Source: Paralithodes platypus (lineage: Eukaryota > Arthropoda > Malacostraca > Decapoda > Lithodidae). Taken from it: a DNA stretch of 64,000 nucleotides. The position numbers and the translations under genes are program-made. This document shows positions 55,108 to 64,000 of the stretch, piece by piece. The notes beneath the pieces are model-generated. The model was not told the DNA's origin, did no database searches, and worked only from the letters and a program-made list of their open reading frames with translations. Position 1 is the first letter of the stretch, and the number at the start of each line of letters is the position of its first letter. Location of the stretch: the NCBI GenBank assembly GCA_032716605.1, contig CM064545.1:11377479-11441478 (forward strand), given 5' to 3'.

Positions 55108-55477
55108 TTAAGCCATAAACACTACCGAAAATCGCCAAAAAAATCCGGCCTCCTCGGGTTAATGGCGGCCATCTTGGACGCCATCTTAGTTAAAGTCTAA
55201 TATGCAACTGCTTTGGACAAAATTACCTTCACTTACCACGTTAGAGCAAAACAAAAATGGATTGGACAGTATTCATGTCTTTTTTCTTTCAATTAACTGA
55301 CCCATAACAGTAGGGCTCAGTCAGATGTGTCTGCCAACTTGAAAAATGGTCGCCATATTGAATTTTTGCGTGGCCAGTGGTATGTGCTTTGAAAGTGAGC
55401 TTTGAAGAATACCTGTACCAAATTTCATGCTTGCATCACCATTTGAACGATTGTTTCACTTATCTGCTTCACTATTA

Positions 55478-56009
55478 GGAGTCCAGACTATTGGGGCGCC
55501 TGGTTCGAAGTAGAGGGTGGAGGACTTCATTAGTCTTCTGTTACAGGGAGGATTACTTCGGCCCAGGCCAACCAATGGTCTGGACAGCTTAAGTGGGTGG
55601 TGGTTGATTGGTGTTTTATTTGATCATTATTATTATTAATTAATTTTCATTCATTATTGGCTGGTATTTAACGTAATTGTATTAACGTAAATTAAATCAG
55701 AGCTTTCTCTTTTTTTGGCAGCTTAGAAAGGATCCTCCTCATTATTGCCATTCGGTACTGAGTGTTGAAAATAGTTGTGGCTCAAGATATCTTTTCACCA
55801 CAACTAGTGGTTCCAGTTTTTGCATTGTGTGTATAACAGAACCAGTTGGGGGATTGTCTGCACCTTTGGTCCCCAGAGAGCCTGGAAGTTGCGTATGAGC
55901 TCTGTTCTGTTGCGATAGGCTGTGTTACGAGTTGAGGCTACGGAGGTGCTGAGTGTTTACTTGTCTGTCTTAGTTCATGGACTAGAAGCCTCTACTGTCA
56001 GTCGTAACA
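55478..56009 (+). repeat. Gypsy-B right LTR, second part
   Basis: Resumes at GGAGTCCAGACTATTGGGG and ends GTCGTAACA, followed by GGGT, the second copy of the target duplication. Confidence 0.9.
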
Positions 56010-56069
56010 GGGTATAGAACCCAACCCCTGGAGGCAGTTGAGCTTCTGGGAAGCTGGTTTAGCATAATT

Positions 56070-57130
56070 GGTAATATGATCTTTCTAAGAAATATTTGTA
56101 TGTTGCTGAAGAGTAGGCCATAGTCTTCTGGAAGAGGGCGACGAGTAGACAGATGGAGAAATTGAGTTTTGGAAGCATTGAAAGTAAAAAGGTTTTCTCT
56201 GCCCCAATTAGAGATAGTAGAGAGATCAGAAGATAAATGCTTTATGGCCTCCTTATGTGAATTTTGTAATTCCTGCTGTGAATGACGTTGTGGAAGGCTA
56301 GTTGAACAGTGTTAGGTAGTCTCATCAGCATATGAGTGAATGGGGCTGTAGGTGCAGTTGAGAAGGTTAATGAATAATAGGAAGATAATTGGAAATAGGA
56401 CAGAACCCTGAGGAACACCAGAGTTGATAGTTTGAGGAAGTGAATGGTGGTCGTCCACAACCACAGCTATGGAACAGCCGGAAAGGATATTAGAGACAAA
56501 GGCACAGATGGAGGGATAGAAACCGAAGGAGGGTAATTTGGAAATAAGGGATTTGTGCCAGACTCTATCAAAGGCCTTCGATATGTCTAGCACAACAGAA
56601 AATATCTCGCCAAAGTCCTGAATCAAGATGACCAAGAGTTGGTAAGGTAAGAAAGAAGATCTTAAGGAAGGAAGCCATACTGGCAATCTGAAAGGAGATT
56701 ATGAGAAGAGAAATGCTAAAAACATGTTGAAATATGAAGAGTTTCAAAAACTTTGGAGATGCAAGAAATGAGAGAAGGTATGCGATAGTTGGAGGGTTGA
56801 GAGCGGTCACCCTTCTTTGGGACAGGTTGAATGAGAGCAAACTTCCAGCAAGAAGGGAAGATGTTAGAGGAGAGACAGAGACGGGAGAATTTGCCTAGGC
56901 AGGGGATCAGCATTGAAGAGAGGGAGGAGTAGCACATAAATCATACAAAGTGGAGTTTTTGCCAAATGTTTGGGCAAAAAGTTTAGCTTTGTCAGAGAAA
57001 GAAGTGACGGTAGAACTGTCAGAGTGGAAAAGGAGAGGCAAAGACGAGGAAGTTAAATTGTTGGAGAGGTTTTGGCTAGATGCCAGAAAACTGGGGAAGA
57101 GCTAGAGTTTGATAGTTCAGTGCATATAAT
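56070..57130 (-). pseudogene. Gamma reverse transcriptase
   Basis: The main frame 56686-56312 contains VVLDISKAFDRVWHKSLISK (motif A), NSGVPQGSVL (motif B) and HSYADETT (motif C). N-terminal RT pieces at 56937-56716 (ALIQPVPKKGDRSQPSNYR) and 56840-56568 are in other frames, so there are several frameshifts. It is the same family as alpha and beta. Confidence 0.8.
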
Positions 57131-57135
57131 ATTGA

Positions 57136-58016
57136 TTAAAGAGTGTTTGGTGAGTCAAAGAAGAGATTTGGCTTGATTCCGGGCAAAGACATAGGAAGAA
57201 TTAGATTCTTGAGTTTGATTGTGTCAGTACCATTTGAATGCTTCCTCCTTGTTGCAAACAGCAGTAGAACAAGCATGAGTAAACTAAGATGTTTTGCATT
57301 GGTCTGAGAGAAAGGAAATGGAATGTATGCCTCCATGCCCGAGAGTATTACCTCGGTAATGCGTTCAGCACTCTCCGAGGGTCCCAGGCCATGGAAGCAA
57401 AAATCACTCAATAGAAAATCAAAGAAGTACTGCCGAAGAGCTTCCCAGTAGGCAGCATCAAAGTGCCACAAGAAAAGATCGACAGTATAAGAGGAATGAT
57501 TAGAAGTTAAATAACAAATCAAGAATGTTGGGCCGATCTCCGAAGCAATCCGGGATAAGGTTGGGTTGCTCACCAGGTTGGTCAGTAGAATGAGAGGAGA
57601 ACCATTGGTGCTGGTGAACGTTGAAATCTCCTAAGATAGAGATTTCTGAGAAAGGAGAGAGGGGTAGGATGTTTTCCCTTTTAGAGTTTACATAGTCAAA
57701 GAATTTGGGAAAATCTGTAGTTAGGGGAAAGATAGACAGCACAGCAATATTTAGTATGAGAGTGACAAGATAGTTTGAGCCATAAAGGTGAGAACTCAGG
57801 GGAGTCGAAGTCGGGAACACCAGAGCATGTGAGCTTGTTGTGTAAGTATACACAACATCTACCTTTGGCTTTGAAACTAGGAAAAAAGAAAGTAAAGGCT
57901 GCGAATATTGTAGAAATGTATAGTAAGAGTGACAGGTGTAGTCCAGAAAATTTTGAGGGGTCGTTTGGGGAAGGTCGGGCGAGTATTTCCCCCCCCCCCC
58001 CCCCACCCCCCCCCAA
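57136..58016 (-). pseudogene. Gamma endonuclease (AP-like)
   Basis: Two overlapping frames (58006-57500, 57573-57136). They contain ISILGDFNVHQHQWFSSHST (the GDFN motif of AP-type non-LTR endonucleases; about 57600-57640) and, before it, VDVVYTYTTSSHALVFP and LYGSNYLVTLIL. After it come FLICYLTSNHSSYTVDLFLW-type sequence and the linker to RT. The N-terminal catalytic motifs are missing or cut at the 5' end. Confidence 0.7.
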
Positions 58017-58020
58017 GGGA

Positions 58021-59100
58021 CTCCAAGGCTGGGCTATTGTCGTTCATCATATTTTAGATAATTTTTGTTTAGTGTAGTAAAGTAGATAGGAGGAGGAGGT
58101 GTTTGTGAGAGCTAGCTGGAGCACTGTGTAGGTAAGGCACAAACAAATTAAATAAGGGAAACCAGGCAATTAAAACAGGAGTTCCAGTAACTCCTCATTA
58201 AATGCATATAGTCCTCCCCTGGGTATTACTCTGCTCGATTGGTACCTACAGTCATCCTAACTATAAAGGTCAAAGGTCAATTATAATTATATAAATAATT
58301 TAGTTTAAGCTGTTCAATAATGTTTCATCAAAATTTAAAACCTACTTGATATGTCAATAAAAACATATTTTCTTTCCTAAAGGTCTTGGTCAAATTTCAG
58401 TTATTACACTGGTGTTAAAAATATTTTGAGTTTCACCAATATCGCTCTCCTAGAGGTTGTTAATTTAGACATGTTATTTAACAAATAACACATTCCTATT
58501 TCAAGTTTCACGATCAAAGGTCGAGGAAAAAGGTCAAACACAGATGTATATGCATTTCTCCTAAACTGAGCAATGGATTCATACCAAGTGTAATTGATAT
58601 ATCCAGAAGGTATATGCAGAGGCAAAGAAATAACACAAAACTATACACTACTAAAAAAAACAAGGTCACAGGCCAAGGTAAATGTTTAAGGTCAATACAA
58701 ATTTCATCAAATTCGCTGAGATGGTTGGAAGTTACATTCAGCTTACAGTAGTAATTTTCCACATTAAAACCAGAAAGGTCAAAGGTAAATTCTAACTATT
58801 CTTATGATTCCCACAAACTAACCAATAATGTTTCACCAAATTAAATGTGTGTCCTTGATTTGTTACCAGACCAGAGACCAGATGGCTGGAGTAAAGTAGG
58901 AAAGAAGAGTAATTGGACAGAGGAAAAACAAGCTGAGAAGTGAAAAGTACAGTAGAAGACTGAGAGTTCTCGGGCTCAACCAAGTTGCTTCATACAATGA
59001 TCATGAAATATAATATATATTTTTACTGAAAGGTCAACATAAAAGTTCATGGTCAAAATTCAATGATTACAGATTTTTATAATTCTAAGTTCATCAAACT
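58021..59100. repeat. AGGTCA-rich diverged repeat region
   Basis: AGGTCA-type motifs recur at about 58266, 58273, 58382, 58513, 58533, 58663, 58691, 58775 and 59031, often with TTCATCAAA or TTTCACCAAA ~60 bp later. This suggests an old tandem repeat. 58266-58278 is AGGTCAAAGGTCA, a perfect DR1. No gene seen. Confidence 0.5.
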
Positions 59101-59107
59101 TACCTTA

Positions 59108-59622
59108 TTGGTGTGATCTATATATATATATTGTTATTGGTGTGATCTATATATATATATTGTTATTGGTGTGATCTATATATATATATTGTTATTGGTG
59201 TGATCTATATATATTGTTATTGGTGTGATCTATATATATATATATATTGTTATTGGTGTGAACTATATATATATTGGTATTGGTGTGATCTATATATATA
59301 TTGTTATTGGTGTGATCTATATATATATTGTTATTGGTGTGATCTATATATATATATTGTTATTGGTGTGATCTATATATATATTGTTATTGGTGTGATC
59401 TATATATATATTGTTATTGGTGTGATCTATATATATATATATTGTTATTGGTGTGATCTATATATATATATTGTTATTGGTGTGATCTATATATATATAT
59501 TGTTATTGGTGTGATCTATATATATATTGTTATTGGTGTGATCTATATATATATATTGTTATTGGTGTGATCTATATATATATTGTTATTGGTGTGATCT
59601 ATATATATATATTGTTTTTCCA
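59108..59622 (+). repeat. TA-rich minisatellite, about 18 units
   Basis: Unit TTGTTATTGGTGTGATCTA followed by a (TA)n run of variable length (unit 22-32 bp). Open frames of (IYIYCYWCDLY) type in this array are artefacts. Confidence 0.95.
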
Positions 59623-59991
59623 GAAGTATTTATATAAACAATGTAACTACATTTATGGTATATGTATGTGCTTTGTATTTATACAATTATTTATGTGTAG
59701 GTCTATGTACAGTATGTATCAATGTTGTGTACAGTACACGTACTGTATATATGTATACTTTTATATAATATACAAATGTATTGTTGTGTGCTTATATGTA
59801 GAGTATGTCCATGTTCTTACGTATATAAAATTGCTTGTGCCTTTGTGAGTAAGTAAATCAGTGATCATGTAAAATGTATGATGATATAAAATGTATTGTA
59901 ATGCTATCATATTTGTGAACAAAGGAAGGGATAGGTAGATAGATAGATAGATGAGAGAGAGAGAGAGTATAACGGAGAAAAAAAAAGTTCA
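59623..59991. other. AT-rich spacer with (TAGA)n
   Basis: TAGA repeats at 59935-59952 and GA repeats at 59954-59966 next to the 3' end of the L2-like element. No gene seen. Confidence 0.6.
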
Positions 59992-61904
59992 ATCGACCCA
60001 ACAAGGCTGCTTGTCCTCCAAAACACTTATGGTCAAGTCTCCAAACAGTAGTTTAGAGTGGGTAAGGGAAAAATGGAATGGGAAGACTGCCCTGGGACAA
60101 ATGTCCGTGGCAGGATTAGATGTTAGTAAGGGACATTTGTTTGTAATATAATAGAGGGGAAAAAACACACGTTATTAATTTACAAATGCAGTCCGTCATG
60201 GATTAAAGGCAAGGTGTTTGGCTAGACGAAGTTTAAAAGAATCAACGGTGCTGCAGTCTATGACATCTCGGGGAAGCTTGTTCCACAAGTTGACAACTCG
60301 ATTGAAGTAGATATTCTTAAACTCGTGTGAGTTAAAAGATTGACCAATATTTTTGCAACCGTTCCCCGCGCGTGTAATTTTATTATTTGATAGTGAAATA
60401 TTTATTACAGTTCATATGTCGATGCCTCTGATGATTTTGAAAACTTAAATGAAGTCGCCTCTTAATCTGCGCTGGATTAAAGGATATATATTTAATTGTC
60501 TAAGATGCTCTATGTGTGGTTTGTTCTTTAGGCAAGGTATCATTTGGGTAACTACGTTGAACTAGTTCTAGCTTTCATTAATTTCATTGGAGGTGTTTGG
60601 TGTTGTGGTGAAATTAATAAAGAATTGATTGTCTATATCTTTTTGGTAGTAAGGGCACCAGGATTGAACGCAATATTCCAAGAGAGGGCGGACTAAGGAA
60701 TTGTATAGAGTTAAGATTACATCTTTGGATTTATGCTGAAATGACCTGCCTATAAAGCCAATTATTTTGTTTGCCTTCTTAACAACTTCTGAACATTGTT
60801 GACTCGGTTTAGGTTACTCGATATTATTACTCCCAAATCAGTTTCTCTGTCTATACTCTTAAGCTGGGTGCCATTCATTGAATAGTTGCTTTTTCATTTA
60901 GGTTTCCGATATGGAGTACTTTACAATTTTATCCGCATTGAAACACATTTGCTAAATGTGAGCCCAATGTGTACTTATCTAGAATATTTTGCATATCTTC
61001 AACATTTTTATTTGAGTGTACGCTATTTGAAATGTTCGTATCGTCAGCAAACTTTGAGAGTGTACAGGTGAGACCCACATCTATGTCGTTAATGTAAATT
61101 AGGAAGAGAACTGGCCTCAGTACCGATCACTGGGGTACCTCGCTACTTACATTGATCCATTGGAATGCTTTACCGTTTATGACTGCTCTTTGCTTTCTGT
61201 CACTGAGCCAATTTGCTATCCATTTCAACACACCGTCTTGTATTCCATGCGCTTTTAGTTTTATCAATAAACGTTTGTGGGGAACTTTGTCAAAGGCCTT
61301 TTGAAAATCAAGGTATGTATATCTACAGCTTTACTCTCATCATATAAATTGAGGATATCGTGGTCTAAGATGTTTGTTAAACAGGTGCGTTTATTACGAA
61401 AACCATGTTGAGTATCTTTAAGTATGTTGTTTTCCTCTAAGTGATTTACGAGCTTGTCTCTTATGAGTGTTTTCTAGCATTTTACATACAACTGAAGTTA
61501 AGCTAACTGGACGATAGTTACTAGGTAAGGATTTGCTGCCTTTTTTAATATTGGTGTTACGTTGGCGAGCTTCCACTGATCAGGCATAGTCCCAGACTGT
61601 AAGGATTTATTGAGAGCAATGACAGTCGTTTGGAAAGCTCATAATTAGCTTCCTTTAGAACTCTAGGCGAGATCATATCAGCTCCAGGTGATATATTTAC
61701 CTTTAGTTTATCTAAACATTTCAAAATGATCTCTCTGTAATGCTGATACTGCTTAGAACGTCAGATTTATCTATATTAGCCGGCGATGCTGTAGGGATAT
61801 TACTAAGGGCTTTGGTTGTAAAACCTGATGCAAAGAAGGTGTTGAGAGCGTTACTCAGTTTTGCTTCATCCTTAGTGTAATTTCCTTTCTCATTAACTAA
61901 CGGT

Positions 61905-61905
<1 letters not shown>
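59992..61905 (-). mobile_element. L2/CR1-like non-LTR retrotransposon relic, minus strand
   Basis: Same family as 39367-40455: the 3' part matches its reverse complement (CTTGTCCTCCAAAACACT, CCCACTCTAAAC region). Coding runs 61905 to about 60170 with many frameshifts. The RT start (PLVNEKGNYTKDEAKLSNALNTFFAS, 61900-61810) and palm regions are recognisable in pieces; motif C is near 61040. It is truncated at the (GA)n at 61905. Confidence 0.8.

Positions 61906-61939
<34 letters not shown>
61905..61939 (+). repeat. (GA)n microsatellite
   Basis: About 17 GA units at the 5' truncation point of the L2-like relic. Confidence 0.95.
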
Positions 61940-61942
<3 letters not shown>

Positions 61943-62624
61943 CAAGAAAGAGAGAAAGATATGGGTGACATACTAAGTGTGTGCCAACCTGATTATAGTT
62001 CTTATTATTTTCATTGTTGTCTATTGTATATAATAATATATAAGAATATATTATATTCTTATGTTTTTTGTATATGTGTTAGTTGCATTGTATTCCATTG
62101 TTTTTGTTTTTAGTGTTATTGTATTTGTTGCTTTATGACACTTGTCAAAAATGAATTAAATTCATCCAAATAGAAAAATAATATATACATAATTTTGAAG
62201 AGTAATAATATATATATTACTAAAGTTAAGGTCAAATGTCCAAGGGGATGGTAAAAAATATAATGTTTTATATTATTTTCCTTATCTGACAGATACACGC
62301 TCATCAACATTTACAGCTATATCTGCCATTAGTATGTAAAGGTCAGAGAAACATTAATCTTAATAAAAGGTTGGATCAATTTGGTTTACTATTTATTCTA
62401 TATTCAAAATATGTACTGGTCAACTTTCAGATAAGTATATAAAAGATATAAAGATATAAAGCATAAGATCAATGATATTATAATGCTATAATGTCTGCTA
62501 AGTAAACTGATAGATGTATGCAAAATCTACTAGGGCGGTGCTTCTCAACCAGGGGTAAATTTACCCCCTGGGGGTAACAAAAAACACATGGCATGGTGTA
62601 AATATATCATATCTTAAAAATAAT
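61940..62624. other. No recognisable gene
   Basis: AT-rich sequence with occasional AAGGTCA motifs (62228, 62338) like 58021-59100. Confidence 0.4.
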
Positions 62625-63102
62625 ATAGGTTTGAGTCCCGGAGGGAAGAATGAAAACCTAATATTTAGTAGTGGCCCCGAAATAATTGACGATATGCCTA
62701 TTAAATAACAGCTTTTTTTCAAACACCCGCGGTCAGCCTGTTTGAAACACCCTCCACGGGGGAAAGAGTACTAACATCATAAGTGCAACGCTAATTCTCT
62801 TATGGAATCGTCTCTATGATTGGGTACTCACTACGAAAAAACTTTGTAAAAAATAAAAATAAAAATAAATTAACTTAAGAATTGTTATAATAGAGCTTTC
62901 CAACTCGTGGAATGTCTTTTGTGGATTCTATCCGAGACGCTGAACCAGGCAGCGTCATACCTTCTTCACTGATACATCAAGATTAAACTTAAGGCACCAA
63001 CGAATGGGAAGGGGATGGAAGGGAGGGCCCTACATCGTCAATGATTTCGGGGCCACTACTAAATATTAGGTTTTCATTCTTCCCTCCGGGACTCAAACCT
63101 AT
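62625..63102. repeat. 69-bp near-perfect inverted repeat around a 340-bp spacer
   Basis: 62625-62693 and 63034-63102 are reverse complements with about one mismatch (arms contain GAGTCCCGGAGGGAAGAATG and GTAGTGGCCCCGAAAT). A partial direct copy (GTGGCCCCTCCATCATTGACGATATGCC) follows at 63112-63139. It could be a foldback MITE or a transcribed hairpin. Confidence 0.85.
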
Positions 63103-63529
63103 AATTTATTAGTGGCCCCTCCATCATTGACGATATGCCTGATATCCCAAGACTGGAGGGGGACATTCGTGACAATATCTGAACCATTAATAAACTAATA
63201 AAGGTAGAGAAAAACATCATATAACAATCTTAAATTTTATTGTGTACATACAATAATAGAAAAAATGGAAAGAAAAGCAGTGCGTTGCTTCGAAGAAGTT
63301 CTGCTTATAAGTAACCATACAGGTACATATTATGTTAAAGAATATCACATTGAGATTCATTACAAAAATATTTCCAAGAATATATTTTATTCTTGTCCAA
63401 CATTTAAAACAACAAATACATCATTTGATCATATACTTTGTCCTTAACATTAATTTGTACATATTCCATATTTTGTACAACTTATATATAATATCCTATA
63501 GTGCAACTATTACAGATATCTTCCAAAAA
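63103..63529. other. No recognisable gene
   Basis: AT-rich; short frames only. Confidence 0.4.
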
Positions 63530-64000
63530 TTAAAATTTCGAACTGTATAACCAGTTCAACTTATCAAGTATCACAGCTCGTGAACTTATCACATAGTCCG
63601 GCGGAGGGTCTAGAGATCTTTGGCTCTCCAGCAAACCCCCCCCCCCCCCTCCTTTTCTCCATTTAAGATTACTCCTAAACTTAGTAGAACACAGACCAAC
63701 TAGACCCGCTGGCGAAAGGCCACACAGGTGAATCTTTGGTTTATCCAGGGCCAGAGATAGGAATCGCATCAGGAAAGTATGAATAGAAGCCCACAACTTA
63801 GTGTTGGCTATCTCATCAATGGAATAATTATGCAAGCAACGTAACGAAACTGCCCATTTCCTGATGATGTGGGCCCTTCCCACTACACCGGGGTTACTTT
63901 CATGAATTACATCTACTAGTAAAGAAGCCAATTGATTTCTTGTGACGCGTTTACCTGCACCATTGACCCATAAGGCTCCTTGCTGTTGGGGCCGTGACAC
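63530..64000 (-). pseudogene. Tyrosine recombinase C-terminal fragment (DIRS-like?)
   Basis: Minus frame entering from the right window edge. …GKRVTRNQLASLLVDVI… is followed by GRAHIIRKWAVSLRCLHN, IDEIANTKLWASIHTFLMRF. The H-x-x-R box and a Trp ~25 residues later, with TF-x3-F in place of the usual tyrosine position, resemble the end of DIRS-type or Crypton-like tyrosine recombinases. The expected catalytic Tyr appears to be Phe. After ~90 residues the frame runs through a poly-Gly (C-run) stretch and has no further motif. Assignment is moderate; the rest lies outside the window. Confidence 0.45.

Larger units (their letters stand above)
51290..55474 (+). mobile_element. Transposon II, copy 2 (5' half of gene deleted)
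   Basis: 4185 bp including a nested P1 MITE. Termini TAGTGGAGCAGATAA and, inward from the right, TAGTGAAGCAGATAA, flanked by TTA (51287-51289, 55475-55477). The sister LTR of Gypsy-B has the empty site with a single TTA (43511-43513), which proves both borders and the 3-bp duplication. Compared with copy 1 it lacks about 2.6 kb: the join at about 51747 fuses position ~21750 to ~24370 of copy 1 with a GCA microhomology. It keeps the 3' half of the gene. Confidence 0.95.
42756..56009 (+). mobile_element. Gypsy-B: Ty3/gypsy retrotransposon with integrase upstream of RT (Gmr1 order)
   Basis: LTRs at 42756-44049 and 50536-51289 plus 55478-56009, 4-bp target duplication GGGT. Internal order: primer-binding site, gag, CCHC knuckle, protease, integrase, RT, RNase H, polypurine tract. 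Integrase lying before RT is the reverse of normal Ty3/gypsy order and matches the Gmr1-type group described from deuterostomes. Stops (45403, 45619, 47895, 48069, 50102), a P2 MITE in the protease region and element II in the right LTR make this copy dead. Confidence 0.9.
56010..58020 (-). mobile_element. Non-LTR copy gamma, 5' part
   Basis: Continues the element interrupted by Gypsy-B (3' part 42242-42755). It carries the RT and the most complete endonuclease of this family in the window. A C-run (57990-58014) marks the end of recognisable similarity. Confidence 0.8.

Noticed and set aside
51290..55474. Assigning element II to EnSpm/CACTA because of its 3-bp duplication and CACTA bases
   Set aside because: The element starts TAGTG and ends CACTA, the reverse of EnSpm ends, and its protein shows none of the EnSpm motifs that I know.
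59200..59514. A plus-strand frame of repeated IYIYCYWCDLY
   Set aside because: Translation of the TA-rich minisatellite.

Overview
This window looks like repeat-dense intergenic DNA from a large animal (metazoan) genome. The mixture of Gmr1-type Ty3/gypsy elements, Penelope-like, CR1/L2/jockey-like and tyrosine-recombinase retroelements with piggyBac, P-element and unclassified DDE-like transposons fits an invertebrate, and a decapod crustacean is my best guess (inference only). I recognise no host gene, rRNA or functional tRNA. Almost every long reading frame belongs to a mobile element, and most are broken by stops, frameshifts, deletions or later insertions.

Layout. 1-7967: a recently inserted, non-autonomous Ty3/gypsy element (Gypsy-A) carrying three TTAA-targeted MITEs, itself sitting in the ORF1 of a minus-strand non-LTR element (7968-9540). 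9596-10262: Penelope-like endonuclease relic (-). 10661-10863: 29-bp minisatellite. 11592-14937: two head-to-tail fragments of one minus-strand non-LTR family. 14938-25577: a large transposon (X) with roughly 0.5-kb inverted repeats, whose right inverted repeat was hit by a related transposon (II, 21272-25446). 26623-31954: a piggyBac element with an intron full of tandem repeats. 32100-33560: P-element/THAP9-like transposase relic. 34960-35931: non-LTR RNase H tail and another TTAA MITE. 36136-37230: ~510-bp tandem repeat. 37265-40455: two head-to-head CR1/L2-like fragments. 40485-41046: solo LTR. 42242-58020: a four-level nest: a non-LTR element interrupted by Gypsy-B (42756-56009), whose right LTR is interrupted by a second copy of element II (51290-55474), which is interrupted by a TTAA MITE (54629-55107). 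58021-64000: AGGTCA-rich repeats, a TA-rich minisatellite, an L2-like fragment (-), a 69-bp inverted repeat and a tyrosine-recombinase fragment.

The most interesting system is the X/II transposon family. Two copies of II have reciprocal internal deletions: copy 1 keeps the 5' half of the gene and copy 2 keeps the 3' half, so together they outline one long protein. It has an N-terminal Cys/His module, a DDE-like region, a FEN1/PIN-like nuclease domain with all the expected acidic motifs, and a C-terminal tesmin/TSO1-type CXC cysteine cluster. Insertion of copy 2 into one LTR but not its sister shows a 3-bp target duplication (TTA) and termini TAGTGRAGCAG. X is a diverged relative with the same domains. 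I know of no description of a transposon pairing such a DDE-like region with a flap-nuclease-like domain.

The second theme is TTAA-specific (piggyBac-type) mobilisation: one full-size piggyBac and at least three MITE families, several with intact paralogous empty sites in this same window. The third is a pair of Ty3/gypsy elements with integrase encoded upstream of reverse transcriptase (Gmr1 order). One of them is young by its LTRs (1 difference in about 242 aligned bases) although its pol is deleted, implying mobilisation in trans.
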